Below, one piece after another: positions 35,194-44,209 of a stretch of 64,000 nucleotides of DNA. The stretch is from positions 372,001 to 436,000 of the forward strand of contig NZ_OY760438.1 of assembly GCF_963663625.1 (NCBI RefSeq), read 5' to 3'. The stretch is from an uncultured Ilyobacter sp. (GTDB lineage: Bacteria > Fusobacteriota > Fusobacteriia > Fusobacteriales > Fusobacteriaceae). Position 1 is the stretch's first letter, and every line of letters begins with the position of its first letter. Made by a program: the position numbers and the translations under genes. The notes under the pieces were generated by a model. The model made no database searches. It saw only the letters and a list, made by a program, of their open reading frames with translations, and had not been told where the DNA came from.

Positions 35194-36381
35194 ATGTTAC
35201 AAGCTTTGATAGATTTTTATACCAGCACGGGTTTTTATGGTATGAATATAGGTTCCATCTTAATGATGATAATTGCCTGTATTTTTATGTACCTTGCTAT
35301 AGTAAAAGGGTTTGAACCTCTATTACTGGTTCCTATCTCTTTTGGAATGCTTCTTACTAACCTTCCATTTGCCGGAATGATGGCAGAGCCTTTGATGGAA
35401 GTGAAAGAGCATCTTACAGCTTCAGGAGCTGTGCAGTATGTAGTCCATACTGCAGAGCCTGGAGGACTACTTTACTACCTATTCCAAGGTGACCATTTAG
35501 GTATATTCCCTCCATTGATCTTCATGGGTGTAGGGGCAATGACAGACTTCGGCCCGTTAATTGCAAATCCTAAATCACTTCTCCTTGGAGCAGCGGCTCA
35601 ATTTGGAATCTTCGTTACTTTTCTAGGAGCTATAGCGTCTGGACTATTTACAGCTCAGGAAGCAGCTTCAATCGGGATCATCGGAGGAGCAGACGGACCG
35701 ACTGCAATCTTCCTTTCTTCAAAACTGGCTCCGCATCTAATGGGACCAATAGCTGTAGCAGCTTACTCGTATATGGCCCTTGTACCGATCATTCAGCCGC
35801 CTATCATGAAAGCTCTTACAAATGAAAAAGAAAGAATGATAAAGATGTCACAAATGAGAATGGTAACTAAAAAAGAGAAGATAATCTTCCCTATCGTAGT
35901 TACTATCATAGTATCTCTAATAGTACCACCAGCAGCAACTCTAATCGGTATGTTAATGCTTGGAAATCTATTCAGAGAAAGTGGAGTAGTAGGAAGACTA
36001 GAAGATACAGCTAAGAATGCACTTATTAATATCATCACAATCTTCCTAGGAGTAACAGTCGGAGCTACTGCAACAGCTGAAGCCTTCCTAAAAGTAGAGA
36101 CACTTGCCATCCTAGCACTAGGAGTAGTAGCTTTTGGAATAGGAACAGGATCAGGAGTAGTTCTCGCTAAGGTGATGAACAAATTCCTAAGAATTCCAAT
36201 CAATCCATTGATCGGATCTGCAGGAGTATCTGCGGTACCAATGGCAGCAAGGGTATCACAGGTAGTAGGACAGAAAGCTGACCCGTCTAACTTCCTGCTT
36301 ATGCATGCAATGGGACCAAACGTTGCAGGAGTAATAGGATCTGCAGTATCTGCAGGGGTATTACTTTCATTATTTGGATAA
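35194..36381 (+). CDS. mmdB: Methylmalonyl-CoA decarboxylase beta subunit, Na+ pump
   Basis: MmdB decarboxylates carboxybiotin and moves Na+ out of the cell. The 395-residue protein is very hydrophobic, with about nine to eleven membrane segments. The conserved IGIIGGADGPTAIFLSS (about 160-176) contains the Asp known in OadB to act in Na+ and proton movement. NPLIGSAGVSAVPMAARVSQ (about 333-352) holds the conserved Asn/Ser/Arg residues of the second site. It ends the operon before a strong terminator. Confidence 0.95.
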   Translation: MLQALIDFYTSTGFYGMNIGSILMMIIACIFMYLAIVKGFEPLLLVPISFGMLLTNLPFAGMMAEPLMEVKEHLTASGAVQYVVHTAEPGGLLYYLFQGDHLGIFPPLIFMGVGAMTDFGPLIANPKSLLLGAAAQFGIFVTFLGAIASGLFTAQEAASIGIIGGADGPTAIFLSSKLAPHLMGPIAVAAYSYMALVPIIQPPIMKALTNEKERMIKMSQMRMVTKKEKIIFPIVVTIIVSLIVPPAATLIGMLMLGNLFRESGVVGRLEDTAKNALINIITIFLGVTVGATATAEAFLKVETLAILALGVVAFGIGTGSGVVLAKVMNKFLRIPINPLIGSAGVSAVPMAARVSQVVGQKADPSNFLLMHAMGPNVAGVIGSAVSAGVLLSLFG

Positions 36382-36390
36382 TATTTATAG

Positions 36391-36437
36391 ATCCCCTCAA
36401 ATGCAGCTTTAAGGGCTCTTTTGAGGGGATTTTTTTA
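36391..36437 (+). terminator. Terminator after mmdB
   Basis: Stem ATCCCCTCAAA (36391-36401) / TTTGAGGGGAT (36420-36430) is followed by seven T. The bioB start is only 26 bases beyond, so bioB expression may depend on read-through. Confidence 0.85.
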
Positions 36438-36462
36438 ACTGTGAAGGAGTCGTTGGAAAATT

Positions 36463-37428
36463 ATGGACTTAAAAAAATTTGTAGACGAAGAGATAACAAA
36501 AGAGGAAGCCTTAGAGCTTTTTAAAATAAAGGGATTCAAATTAAACGAGCTTTTTTCCGTGGCAAATAAAATAAGAGAAAAATATTGTGGAAACACACTA
36601 TACACGTGTACCATTTCTAATGCAAAATCAGGCAAATGTGAGGAAGACTGCAAATTTTGTGCCCAGTCGGCTCACTATAAAACAAACCTTGTTACCTACG
36701 ATTTGAAAGCAAGAGACATTCTTATGTCTGAATATAAAAGAGCTGAAAAACTTGGAAGCACAAAATTTGGCGTGGTGACAAGTGGAAGAAGTATAAAAAA
36801 AGGATCTGAAGAATATGACAGTATAAAAGAGTTTGTAGTAGAGGCTAAAAAAGAAAATATAACTGCAAATATATGCTGCTCCATAGGTCTTCTCAATGAA
36901 GAAGAGCTCAAAGAATTAAAAGAGGCAGGTGTCACTAGATTTCACAGCAATATGCAGACTTCTATAAGTGCTTACAACAAAATAGTGGCCACCACTCATA
37001 AGATAGATGAAAGATTAGCTACAATAAAAGCGGCCAAAAAAATAGGGATGGAAGTATGCAGCGGTGGGATAATAGGAATGGGTGAAACCTGGGAGGACAG
37101 GGTGGATATGGCATTTACATTAAAGGCGCTGGATGTAGACGGCATACCTATAAATATTTTAAATCCTATAGAGGGGACTCCACTAGGAGATAAAGAGCAT
37201 CTTTCTATGGATGAGATACTGAAAACTATAGCAATCTACAGGATAATATTAAAAAATAAAGTGATAAAAATAGGAGCAGGTAGAGAGGGAATCTTGAAAG
37301 ATTTTATGGGGATGGCTTTTATGAGCGGTGCCAATGGAATGCTTGTGGGAGGTTATCTTACAGTAAAAGGCAGAACTGCTGAAGAGGATTTTGCATTCAT
37401 TGAAAATATAAAAAAAATGTGGTCATAA
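36463..37428 (+). CDS. bioB: Biotin synthase
   Basis: BioB is a radical-SAM enzyme that inserts sulfur into dethiobiotin. The cluster motif is CEEDCKFC (CxxxCxxC), about residues 64-71, within GKCEEDCKFCAQSAHY. The internal ICCSIGLLNEEELKEL and the GAGREGILKDF block near the C-terminus belong to the family. Length 321 is normal. AAGGAG lies 13 bases before the ATG, longer than usual, and no other start fits. Its place behind the biotin-dependent decarboxylase suggests coordinated supply of cofactor. Confidence 0.95.
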   Translation: MDLKKFVDEEITKEEALELFKIKGFKLNELFSVANKIREKYCGNTLYTCTISNAKSGKCEEDCKFCAQSAHYKTNLVTYDLKARDILMSEYKRAEKLGSTKFGVVTSGRSIKKGSEEYDSIKEFVVEAKKENITANICCSIGLLNEEELKELKEAGVTRFHSNMQTSISAYNKIVATTHKIDERLATIKAAKKIGMEVCSGGIIGMGETWEDRVDMAFTLKALDVDGIPINILNPIEGTPLGDKEHLSMDEILKTIAIYRIILKNKVIKIGAGREGILKDFMGMAFMSGANGMLVGGYLTVKGRTAEEDFAFIENIKKMWS

Positions 37429-37448
37429 TTCAGAAAAAAGGAGTACTT

Positions 37449-38228
37449 ATGATTGATAAGAAAAAAGTGAATCGGAATTTTTCTAAAGGTGCCAAAACAT
37501 ATGATGAATATGCTTTAATTCAAAGACATATGGCTGATAAATTGGGCATATTTATTGAGGATTCAGAAGAAATTTTTAATATACTTGAAATAGGATGCGG
37601 AACGGGTATATTTTCAGAAAAAATACTGGATAAATTCCCCAATTCAAACATAGATTTTTTGGATATATCCCCTGAAATGATAAAGAACATAAAGGATAAA
37701 CTAGGTTCTAGAGAGAAATTAAATTATATAGTGGAAGATATAGAGAATTATAAACCTGAAAAAAAATATGACCTCATTTTTTCTAATGCTACATTTCAGT
37801 GGATACAAAATAAGAAAGAATTGTTTGGTCATTTGGATTCTCTGATTAATTATGGTGGACTCATTTTATTTTCAACATTTGGTAAGGATACCTATTGTGA
37901 ACTGAGAGAGAGTCTAAAGGCCATTGATTCAAGCTTGGAATATTCACAAAATTTCATATCCCTTGAAGAGTTAAAAGGAATCTTGGGAGATAGATACAAG
38001 ATATTAGCTGCTGAGGAGGAGAGGGTAAAAGAGGAATATACCTGTGTGATGGATTTTTTGAAAATGATAAAGGGTATAGGGGCTAACAGTGCCTTATCCC
38101 AGAGTAAGCCTTTTACCCGTGATAAGTTTAACAGGCTAGATGAGGAGTACAGAAAAAAATATTGTTCTGGAGATAGTATAGAGGTGACCAATCACTTGAT
38201 ATACATGATTTTGGGAAAGAGTTATTAA
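37449..38228 (+). CDS. bioC: Malonyl-ACP O-methyltransferase
   Basis: BioC methylates malonyl-ACP (or malonyl-CoA) to start the pimeloyl part of biotin. NFSKGAKTYDEYALIQRHMA (about 9-28), the SAM-binding ILEIGCGTGIFSEKIL (about 48-63) and FSNATFQWIQNK (about 112-123) are typical. I use ATG 37449, right after AAAAGGAG, giving 259 residues; the longer frame from 37419 begins inside the bioB end and lacks a ribosome-binding site. The rest of the biotin pathway is not in the window. Confidence 0.9.
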   Translation: MIDKKKVNRNFSKGAKTYDEYALIQRHMADKLGIFIEDSEEIFNILEIGCGTGIFSEKILDKFPNSNIDFLDISPEMIKNIKDKLGSREKLNYIVEDIENYKPEKKYDLIFSNATFQWIQNKKELFGHLDSLINYGGLILFSTFGKDTYCELRESLKAIDSSLEYSQNFISLEELKGILGDRYKILAAEEERVKEEYTCVMDFLKMIKGIGANSALSQSKPFTRDKFNRLDEEYRKKYCSGDSIEVTNHLIYMILGKSY

Positions 38229-38283
38229 AAATAAATGTAAGAGATAAAGCAGAGATTATTAAAAGTGGTCTAAATAGAATATC

Positions 38284-38325
38284 AACCTTCCTAATTGATA
38301 AAAGTTAATTGGGAGGTTTTTTTAT
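38284..38325 (+). terminator. Terminator after bioC
   Basis: Imperfect stem AACCTTCCTAATT / AATTGGGAGGTT followed by seven T. Confidence 0.7.
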
Positions 38326-38349
38326 TAAAAATCATTATGAAAAATAATA

Positions 38350-38358
38350 TGATATAAT
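38350..38358 (+). promoter_or_regulatory. Extended -10 promoter of the sensor kinase gene
   Basis: TGATATAAT (38350-38358) lies 63 bases before the start. No convincing -35 box is seen. Confidence 0.45.
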
Positions 38359-38420
38359 TACGTATGAAGCAATAAGATACTAATTCAAATTTATATTAAA
38401 TTATGTGAGAGGAGTTGTGA

Positions 38421-40100
38421 ATGAAACTAGATTTAATAACTTTACTTGGAAATAAATTAGGAATTTTGTTTATATTTGCCTTCATATTATCAAGGTTGAA
38501 GCCTTTTAGAAATCTTATTGCAAAAAAAAATATAAATATATCAGATAAAATATTATTGTCGGTGGTTTTTGGAATATTTGGGATAGTAGGTACATATTTT
38601 AGTTTTGAATATTATGGTGGTCTTATAAATACGAGGATTATAGGGGTGGCTACGGGAGGCCTCATAGGAGGGCCATTAGTAGGCATTTTATCTGGACTAA
38701 TTGCCGGTTTACACAGAGGGTTTATAGATAGTGGTGAGTTTACTGGTTTAGCCTGTGCCATATCAACTGTTTTTGAAGGTCTTATGGCGGGAATAATGGG
38801 ACTTTTTATACGTAATAAAAACAACAAATGGGTGTATGCTACATTAACTGGGACAATAGCTGAACTCATGAGAAAAGTTTCGGTATTGGTAATTTCTAAA
38901 CCCTTTGAAAAAGCTTTGGAATTTGTCAGTCACGTTTGGCTACCTATGGTTATTATCAACTCAGTGGGTCTTGCACTGCTATTCATGATAATCGAAAGTA
39001 TATTTAAAGAAAATGAAAAAATGAGAGCCTACCAGGCAAATATTACTCTAGAAACTGTTGATAAGGCCTTGCCTTTTTTAAAAGATGGACTTTGTTCTGA
39101 AAATGTCAAAAAAGTTGCGAAAATTATATATGAGATGACTGAATTTGACCTTGTGAAAATAACGGGAATGGGGGAGTTGGTTGCTAAGGCTGGGGCAGGT
39201 ATAGAGGCGTGTAAGAATTCTGTTTCTAAAAACAGTGATTCTGTTATAAAGAGAGGAGAGGCCCTTGTTATCAATGATTACACAGGTTTAAATTATAGCC
39301 AAGATACCCACTCAGTTCTTATACTTCCATTGAAAGAAAACGGAAAAACTGTGGGAACTCTGGAATTGTATAGAAAAATGTCATATTCTTTGACTAAGAT
39401 AGATTTGGAGATCGGGAATGGTCTGGCTAAATTATTCTCAACTCAATTGACTTTAAATAAACTTGAAAATGATTCTAAATTATTGGAAAAATCTGAATTG
39501 AAGTTACTTCAGGCACAGATAAATCCCCATTTTTTATTTAATTCTCTTACTGTGATAAGTTCTTTATGCAGAATTGATGTGGAAAAATCTAGGAAGTTGA
39601 TAATACATCTAAGTGATTTTTATAGAAAGTCTCTCAGTATAAGTAAGGATATGGTTGATCTGCAAACGGAAATGAATCATGTAAAATCATATGTATTCAT
39701 AGAAATGGCTAGATTTGAAGATAAAATTAAAATAATTTATGATGTCCCTGAAAATTTGAGCTGCTTTTTACCACCTTTAACTTTGCAGCCTATTGTAGAA
39801 AATGCTATCAAACATGGGATTCTGCCTAAAAAAAATGGAGGAACAATTAAGATATCTGGCCATAAAAACTTTGATACTATTAATCTTGTGGTTTCTGATG
39901 ACGGGGTCGGAATTGAAAAAAATAAATTGGACAGCTTATTTTATGGAAATTTGGATCAAAGAGACTCGGTTGGATTTAAAAATGTAGATATGAGATTAAA
40001 GGGGATCTTTGGCGAAGGTAACGGTCTAAAGATATTAAGTGAAAAAAATAAAGGCACAACTGTCAGCCTAAATATTCCTATGATCGATACTTGTGTATAA
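38421..40100 (+). CDS. LytS/BtsS-type membrane sensor histidine kinase
   Basis: Residues 1-195 hold about six hydrophobic segments with the 5TM-LYT receptor features (IGVATGGLIGGPLVGILSGL and AGLHRGFI, about 73-102). Residues about 215-345 look like a GAF domain. The His-kinase block LLQAQINPHFLFNSLTVISS contains the phosphorylated His (about residue 370). PPLTLQPIVENAIKHGI (about 452-468) and DDGVGI belong to the ATPase. LytS relatives in enteric bacteria (BtsS, YpdA) sense pyruvate. The likely partner is the LytTR regulator at 43421, separated from it by the leftward kor operon. Confidence 0.9.
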   Translation: MKLDLITLLGNKLGILFIFAFILSRLKPFRNLIAKKNINISDKILLSVVFGIFGIVGTYFSFEYYGGLINTRIIGVATGGLIGGPLVGILSGLIAGLHRGFIDSGEFTGLACAISTVFEGLMAGIMGLFIRNKNNKWVYATLTGTIAELMRKVSVLVISKPFEKALEFVSHVWLPMVIINSVGLALLFMIIESIFKENEKMRAYQANITLETVDKALPFLKDGLCSENVKKVAKIIYEMTEFDLVKITGMGELVAKAGAGIEACKNSVSKNSDSVIKRGEALVINDYTGLNYSQDTHSVLILPLKENGKTVGTLELYRKMSYSLTKIDLEIGNGLAKLFSTQLTLNKLENDSKLLEKSELKLLQAQINPHFLFNSLTVISSLCRIDVEKSRKLIIHLSDFYRKSLSISKDMVDLQTEMNHVKSYVFIEMARFEDKIKIIYDVPENLSCFLPPLTLQPIVENAIKHGILPKKNGGTIKISGHKNFDTINLVVSDDGVGIEKNKLDSLFYGNLDQRDSVGFKNVDMRLKGIFGEGNGLKILSEKNKGTTVSLNIPMIDTCV

Positions 40101-40105
40101 AAGAG

Positions 40106-40133
40106 AAAAAGGACTCAGAATGAGTCCTTTTTC
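40106..40133. terminator. Bidirectional terminator between the sensor kinase and korC
   Basis: Stem AAAAAGGACTCA (40106-40117) / TGAGTCCTTTTT (40121-40132). Converging genes flank it. Confidence 0.8.
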
Positions 40134-40241
40134 TTGTGAGGCGAGAATTTAATTCAATATATTTTGGTAAAAAAACTACTAATAAAAATTCAACAGCTTT
40201 TTTACAGAGATTAAGTGTTTAAATTGAAAAGGTTGAATTTT

Positions 40242-40763
40242 TTATTTTTTAACTAAATCAATACCAGCTTGGAATGCTCTTTTGTTTAGCTCTTTCACAT
40301 GGGCAGGAACTCTTCCTAGAATAGTTTCTTCTAAAATATCCCTGTCTACAATATTTGTAGCAGCCTGGATGGCTCCGAGAGATACAATGTTTGCAACTAT
40401 TACGTTTCCTACTTTTTCTTTGGCTGTTTCAAGTATCGGAAGCTGGATTACATTTAGCCCTTCAGGAACCTTAACACTTGAATCTATTACAATACTGCAG
40501 TTTTCTTTGTTTCCATTTCCATATGAATCAAAAGATTTTTGAGTCAGAGAAAGGAATATATCGGCCTTATTTACTTTAGGGTAAAGAATCTCAGTATCGC
40601 TTATGATTACCTCAGACTTACTGGCTCCACCTCTTGCCTCAGGGCCGTAAGATTGTGACTGCACAGCTACTTTGCCTTGTTTTAAAGCAGCTTCTGCAAG
40701 GATGATTCCTGCCAAAATAAGACCCTGTCCACCTGAACCGCTTAATCTGATTTCCTTTGTCAT
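40242..40763 (-). CDS. korC: 2-oxoacid:ferredoxin oxidoreductase gamma subunit
   Basis: The 173-residue gamma chain has IRLSGSGGQGLILAGIILAE (about 5-24) and SQSYGPEARGGASKSEVIIS (about 36-55), both family signatures. It completes the four-subunit enzyme that interconverts a 2-oxoacid plus CoA with an acyl-CoA, CO2 and reduced ferredoxin. It is the last gene of the leftward korDABC operon, three bases after korB. Confidence 0.9.
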   Translation of the reverse strand: MTKEIRLSGSGGQGLILAGIILAEAALKQGKVAVQSQSYGPEARGGASKSEVIISDTEILYPKVNKADIFLSLTQKSFDSYGNGNKENCSIVIDSSVKVPEGLNVIQLPILETAKEKVGNVIVANIVSLGAIQAATNIVDRDILEETILGRVPAHVKELNKRAFQAGIDLVKK

Positions 40764-40766
40764 CTC

Positions 40767-41591
40767 TTACACCCCTTTTACTTTATCTATGATTTTTTGA
40801 TATTGTTCTGTATATTCAGGCTTTTGCTCATTCTTGAATTCTCCAGTTATAATCTTTCCTTCTACTTTTTCCTTTGGAAGTTTTGCAACAGCAGTTACAG
40901 GTACAGTGTTATCTCTCATATACTTTAGCATAGCTGCAGGATTTCCCTTGAATCCTTTGTTTTTTCTTCCATAGCTTGTAGGACAAGTACTTACAGCCTC
41001 GACCATAGAGAATCCTTTGTGGTTGATGGCATTTTCAAATAATTTTACAAGAGCATCGAAATGATAAGCAGTGCCTCTAGCCACATAAGTCGCTCCTGCA
41101 CCTTCTACAAGTTTAACAATATCAAAGTTTGGATCGATGTTTCCAGTAGGAGTAGTTGTTGCGTAATCACCTACTGGAGTAGTAGGTGAGAACTGTCCTC
41201 CTGTCATTCCATAGATATTGTTATTGAAAATGATAGCGGCGATATCAATGTTTCTTCTAGCAGCATGGATAAGGTGGTTACCTCCGATTGCAGTAAAGTC
41301 ACCATCTCCACCTAGTGCGATTACTTTCATTCCAGGTTTTGCCATTTTTATACCTGTTGCAAAGGCAAGGGCTCTTCCGTGAGTAGTATGTAAAGTGTTG
41401 AAGTCTAAATATCCAGGAGCTCTAGATGAACATCCTATACCAGATACAACACATACATCGTCTTTGTTAAGACCTATATTTTCTATGGCATTAACCAGCG
41501 CATGCATTACTATACCGTGTGCACACCCAGGGCACCAGATATGAGGTAATTTGTCTTCTCTGTAGTAGCTTTCTTTTTTACAAGTATCCAT
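40767..41591 (-). CDS. korB: 2-oxoacid:ferredoxin oxidoreductase beta subunit (TPP-binding)
   Basis: The 274-residue beta chain binds thiamine pyrophosphate and magnesium: GGDGDFTAIGGNH (about 94-106) and FNNNIYGMTGGQFSPTTP (about 122-139). The N-terminal WCPGCAHGIVMHAL (about 19-32) and SGIGCSSR supply conserved Cys. The subgroup resembles 2-oxoglutarate synthase (KorAB) more than pyruvate synthase, which fits succinyl-CoA being abundant in this organism. The substrate assignment is inference. Confidence 0.9.
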   Translation of the reverse strand: MDTCKKESYYREDKLPHIWCPGCAHGIVMHALVNAIENIGLNKDDVCVVSGIGCSSRAPGYLDFNTLHTTHGRALAFATGIKMAKPGMKVIALGGDGDFTAIGGNHLIHAARRNIDIAAIIFNNNIYGMTGGQFSPTTPVGDYATTTPTGNIDPNFDIVKLVEGAGATYVARGTAYHFDALVKLFENAINHKGFSMVEAVSTCPTSYGRKNKGFKGNPAAMLKYMRDNTVPVTAVAKLPKEKVEGKIITGEFKNEQKPEYTEQYQKIIDKVKGV

Positions 41592-41593
41592 AA

Positions 41594-42727
41594 TTACATT
41601 ACCTCCTCAAATTTTTCTAATATTTCCGCAGGGCTTATGAACTCCCCGTTGCCTTTACCCATTAGTTTTACAGGACATTTTCCGTTGGAAATACGCTCCA
41701 CCTCAAGAACCATCTGTCCAAGATTCATCTCAGCCACAAGAATTCCCTTAGATTTTTCGGCTAATTCTCTGATTCTCTCTTCAGGGAAAGGCCAGATTGT
41801 GATAGCTCTAAATAGTCCAGCTTTGACACCCTTCTCTCTTAAGTCCATAACCGCTTGCTTTGAAGACCTAGCTGTACTTCCGTAAGAGAAGATAATGTAT
41901 TCTGCATCTTCCATCATATATTCTTCATACTGTATAATATCATCTTTATTTTTTTCAACTTTATCCATAAGCCTGGTCATCAGCTTATCAGCAACCTTTG
42001 TACTGTTTGTAGGGAAACCTGTCTCATCATGTACAAGACCTGTAATATGGTATCTGTGACCTTCTCCAAAAGCTGCCATCTTAGGAACAAGCTCATCGCC
42101 TGTTACTCCGTAAGGAAGGTAAGAGGCATCGTCTTTTGCAGGTTTTGCTCTGTCGACTATTTCCTCTATAAGAGCCGGGTCTAGAACTACCTTTTCTCTC
42201 ATGTGTCCAACTACTTCATCTAGCATGAAAAGAACAGGCATTCTGTATTTTTCAGCCAGATTGAAAGCTCTAGCTGTGAGAGTATAGCACTCTTGTACCG
42301 TAGAAGGTGTTATAGCGATTACAGGATGGTCACCGTGAGTTCCCCACTTAGCCTGCATCATATCCCCCTGAGACGGAGATGTAGGAAGTCCTGTACTAGG
42401 TCCGCTTCTCTGGACATTTACAACGACTAAAGGAATCTCAGCGATTATAGCATATCCTAAGTTTTCCATTTTAAGAGAAAAACCTGGTCCGCTTGTAGCA
42501 GTCATAGACTTTGATCCTGCAATTGATCCTCCGATAGCAGCAGCTATACCGGCGATCTCATCTTCCATCTGAATAAATTTACCTTCAACTTTAGGGAGCA
42601 TTTCAGCAGATTTTTCCATAACTTCAGTAGATGGTGTGATAGGATATCCCGCAAAAAATTTCATTCCAGCAGCGATGGCACCCTCAACACACGCTTCATT
42701 ACCTTGCATAAATTTAATTTGGCTCAT
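41594..42727 (-). CDS. korA: 2-oxoacid:ferredoxin oxidoreductase alpha subunit
   Basis: The 377-residue alpha chain begins QGNEACVEGAIAAGMKFFAG and continues YPITPSTEVME, the pyrimidine-domain signature. It has TATSGPGFSLKMENLGYAI (about 76-94) and MLDEVVGHMRE (about 168-178). It pairs with KorB to form the active site. The length matches KorA and VorB proteins rather than fused pyruvate:ferredoxin oxidoreductase. It overlaps the korD stop codon by one base (TAATG). Confidence 0.9.
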   Translation of the reverse strand: MSQIKFMQGNEACVEGAIAAGMKFFAGYPITPSTEVMEKSAEMLPKVEGKFIQMEDEIAGIAAAIGGSIAGSKSMTATSGPGFSLKMENLGYAIIAEIPLVVVNVQRSGPSTGLPTSPSQGDMMQAKWGTHGDHPVIAITPSTVQECYTLTARAFNLAEKYRMPVLFMLDEVVGHMREKVVLDPALIEEIVDRAKPAKDDASYLPYGVTGDELVPKMAAFGEGHRYHITGLVHDETGFPTNSTKVADKLMTRLMDKVEKNKDDIIQYEEYMMEDAEYIIFSYGSTARSSKQAVMDLREKGVKAGLFRAITIWPFPEERIRELAEKSKGILVAEMNLGQMVLEVERISNGKCPVKLMGKGNGEFISPAEILEKFEEVM

Positions 42728-42921
42728 TACCCATTCCTCCTAATACCGATAGCATAATCGGGACATAGTTTTCCACACATATTACACTTTATACATGCCT
42801 CAATATTTTTTACATTGACTTTTCCCTCTGTCATATCCAAAACATCCTTTGGACAGAATTCAACACATATTCCGCATCCCTTACATAAACCTTTTTTTAC
42901 GACAAGTACTTGTTTTTCCAC
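42727..42921 (-). CDS. korD: 2-oxoacid:ferredoxin oxidoreductase delta (ferredoxin) subunit
   Basis: This 64-residue 2[4Fe-4S] ferredoxin-like subunit has clusters CKGCGICVEFCP (Cys13, 16, 19, 23) and CIKCNMCGKLCP. I take GTG 42921 as start, because AAGGAGG lies five bases before it; the longer frame from ATG 42966 has no ribosome-binding site and begins with unrelated residues. It would pass electrons from the KorAB centre to ferredoxin. It is first in the kor operon. Confidence 0.88.
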   Translation of the reverse strand: MEKQVLVVKKGLCKGCGICVEFCPKDVLDMTEGKVNVKNIEACIKCNMCGKLCPDYAIGIRRNG

Positions 42922-43124
42922 ATTGGCCTCCTTGCTAAAGTAATTTTTTTTAAATAGATCCATCAAGTTTAAGGAATAATATTAGATATTATAAAAATTA
43001 ATACTATTCTTTATATGTAGTAATATAAATATTTAACATTAATTCATAAAATTTAATTTTGAACGTCTTTACTATTATTATTGTAATATATAAACTTTTA
43101 TCAGAACATAGTTTACTATTTTGT

Positions 43125-43220
43125 TGCATTAATTTTTAATTTAATGCATTATTTATAAATAAGATGTAGAAAACAATAGAGGTTTAAAAAATGACGATTT
43201 GTATTGAGTCTGTGCATTAA
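43125..43220. promoter_or_regulatory. TGCATTAA repeats in the korD-regulator intergenic region
   Basis: The 500-base divergent gap holds three copies of TGCATTAA: at 43125-43132, inverted at 43141-43148 (together an inverted repeat with an 8-base spacer) and direct at 43213-43220. A TATAAT at 43279-43284 may serve the rightward gene. The rest of the gap is very A/T-rich with no gene visible. The repeats could be sites for a regulator of kor or of the response-regulator gene. Confidence 0.4.
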
Positions 43221-43420
43221 TAATTTTATAAATTTATGAAAATAGAACTTAATACAATAAAAAAATTGTAAAATCTAGTATAATATATAGTGTAAATAAA
43301 AAATGTAAAATTGTTAAGAAGTGATGATGACTAAATAACTAAATTTAAAAATAAAACCTGAACTCAAATAAGGGGCAATGATTTAGATATTGGTATGAAT
43401 TTTAAAAAAGGAGGAGCTAA

Positions 43421-44176
43421 ATGATTAAGCTTTTTATTGTAGATGATGAGAAATATATAAGAAATGAGATAAGATATTTTTTGGAAAAACATGACGGCAT
43501 TGAAGTGTGTGGAGAGAGTGGAGACGGCGACAAAGCTTTAGAGATGATAGAAAAATTAGAACCAGACTGCGTATTTATGGATATAAACCTTCAAAATAAT
43601 AGTGGAATGTTGATTGCCAGAAAAATATCTGAGAAAAAAAATCATCCGTTAATTGTTTTTGCAACGGCATATGATAATTATGCAGTACAGGGATTTGAGT
43701 TGAATGCGGTAGATTATATATTGAAACCATTTTCAGAAGAAAGAATAAAATTGACAATTGAAAGAATCAAAGAGAAAATACTGAGTGAAAAATACTATAG
43801 TGGAGAAAAAGATCGAAATTTAGAAAATGAAAGTAATACTTCTCTTGAAAAGCTATGTATTCAAAAGAATAATAAATTAATGTTGATAGATGTTCATAAA
43901 ATAGTTTTTATAAAGTCAGAAAAAAATATTGTTACGGTACACACTCCTGATGCTATTTATGAATGTAGCTATTCTTTAAAAGATCTAGAAAGCAGATTGA
44001 GAGAAGATAAGTTTATGAGAATACATAAGAGTACGATAATAAATTTGGATTATATAGATGAGATTATTCCCTGGTTTAATTATACTTATAAAATAGAAGT
44101 AAAGGGGATTAAAAACTGTGATATACAGGTCAGTAGAAATTATTTAAAGAAATTTAAGATTTTTTTTGGAATTTAA
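43421..44176 (+). CDS. LytTR-family response regulator
   Basis: Residues 1-120 are a receiver (KLFIVDDEKYIRNEI; phosphorylated Asp near 53 in VFMDINLQN; VDYILKPF with Lys near 104). Residues about 145-250 are a LytTR DNA-binding domain (KNNKLMLIDVHKIVFIKSEK; FMRIHKSTIINLDYI; VSRNYLKKFK). It is the likely partner of the LytS-type kinase 3.3 kb upstream. GGAGGAG precedes the ATG. A transporter operon follows, the usual target layout for such systems. Confidence 0.92.
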   Translation: MIKLFIVDDEKYIRNEIRYFLEKHDGIEVCGESGDGDKALEMIEKLEPDCVFMDINLQNNSGMLIARKISEKKNHPLIVFATAYDNYAVQGFELNAVDYILKPFSEERIKLTIERIKEKILSEKYYSGEKDRNLENESNTSLEKLCIQKNNKLMLIDVHKIVFIKSEKNIVTVHTPDAIYECSYSLKDLESRLREDKFMRIHKSTIINLDYIDEIIPWFNYTYKIEVKGIKNCDIQVSRNYLKKFKIFFGI

Positions 44177-44203
44177 TACAGGGCCACGCCCTGTATTTTA
44201 TTT
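44175..44203 (+). terminator. Terminator after the LytTR regulator
   Basis: Stem AATACAGGGC / GCCCTGTATT with a 3-base loop, then TTATTTT. It overlaps the stop codon. Confidence 0.8.
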
Positions 44204-44209
44204 TGTGAT

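Noticed and set aside
32722-36381. Oxaloacetate or glutaconyl-CoA decarboxylase instead of methylmalonyl-CoA decarboxylase
   Set aside because: The alpha subunit is an acyl-CoA carboxyltransferase (not the oxaloacetate type), and mutase plus epimerase genes directly precede it.
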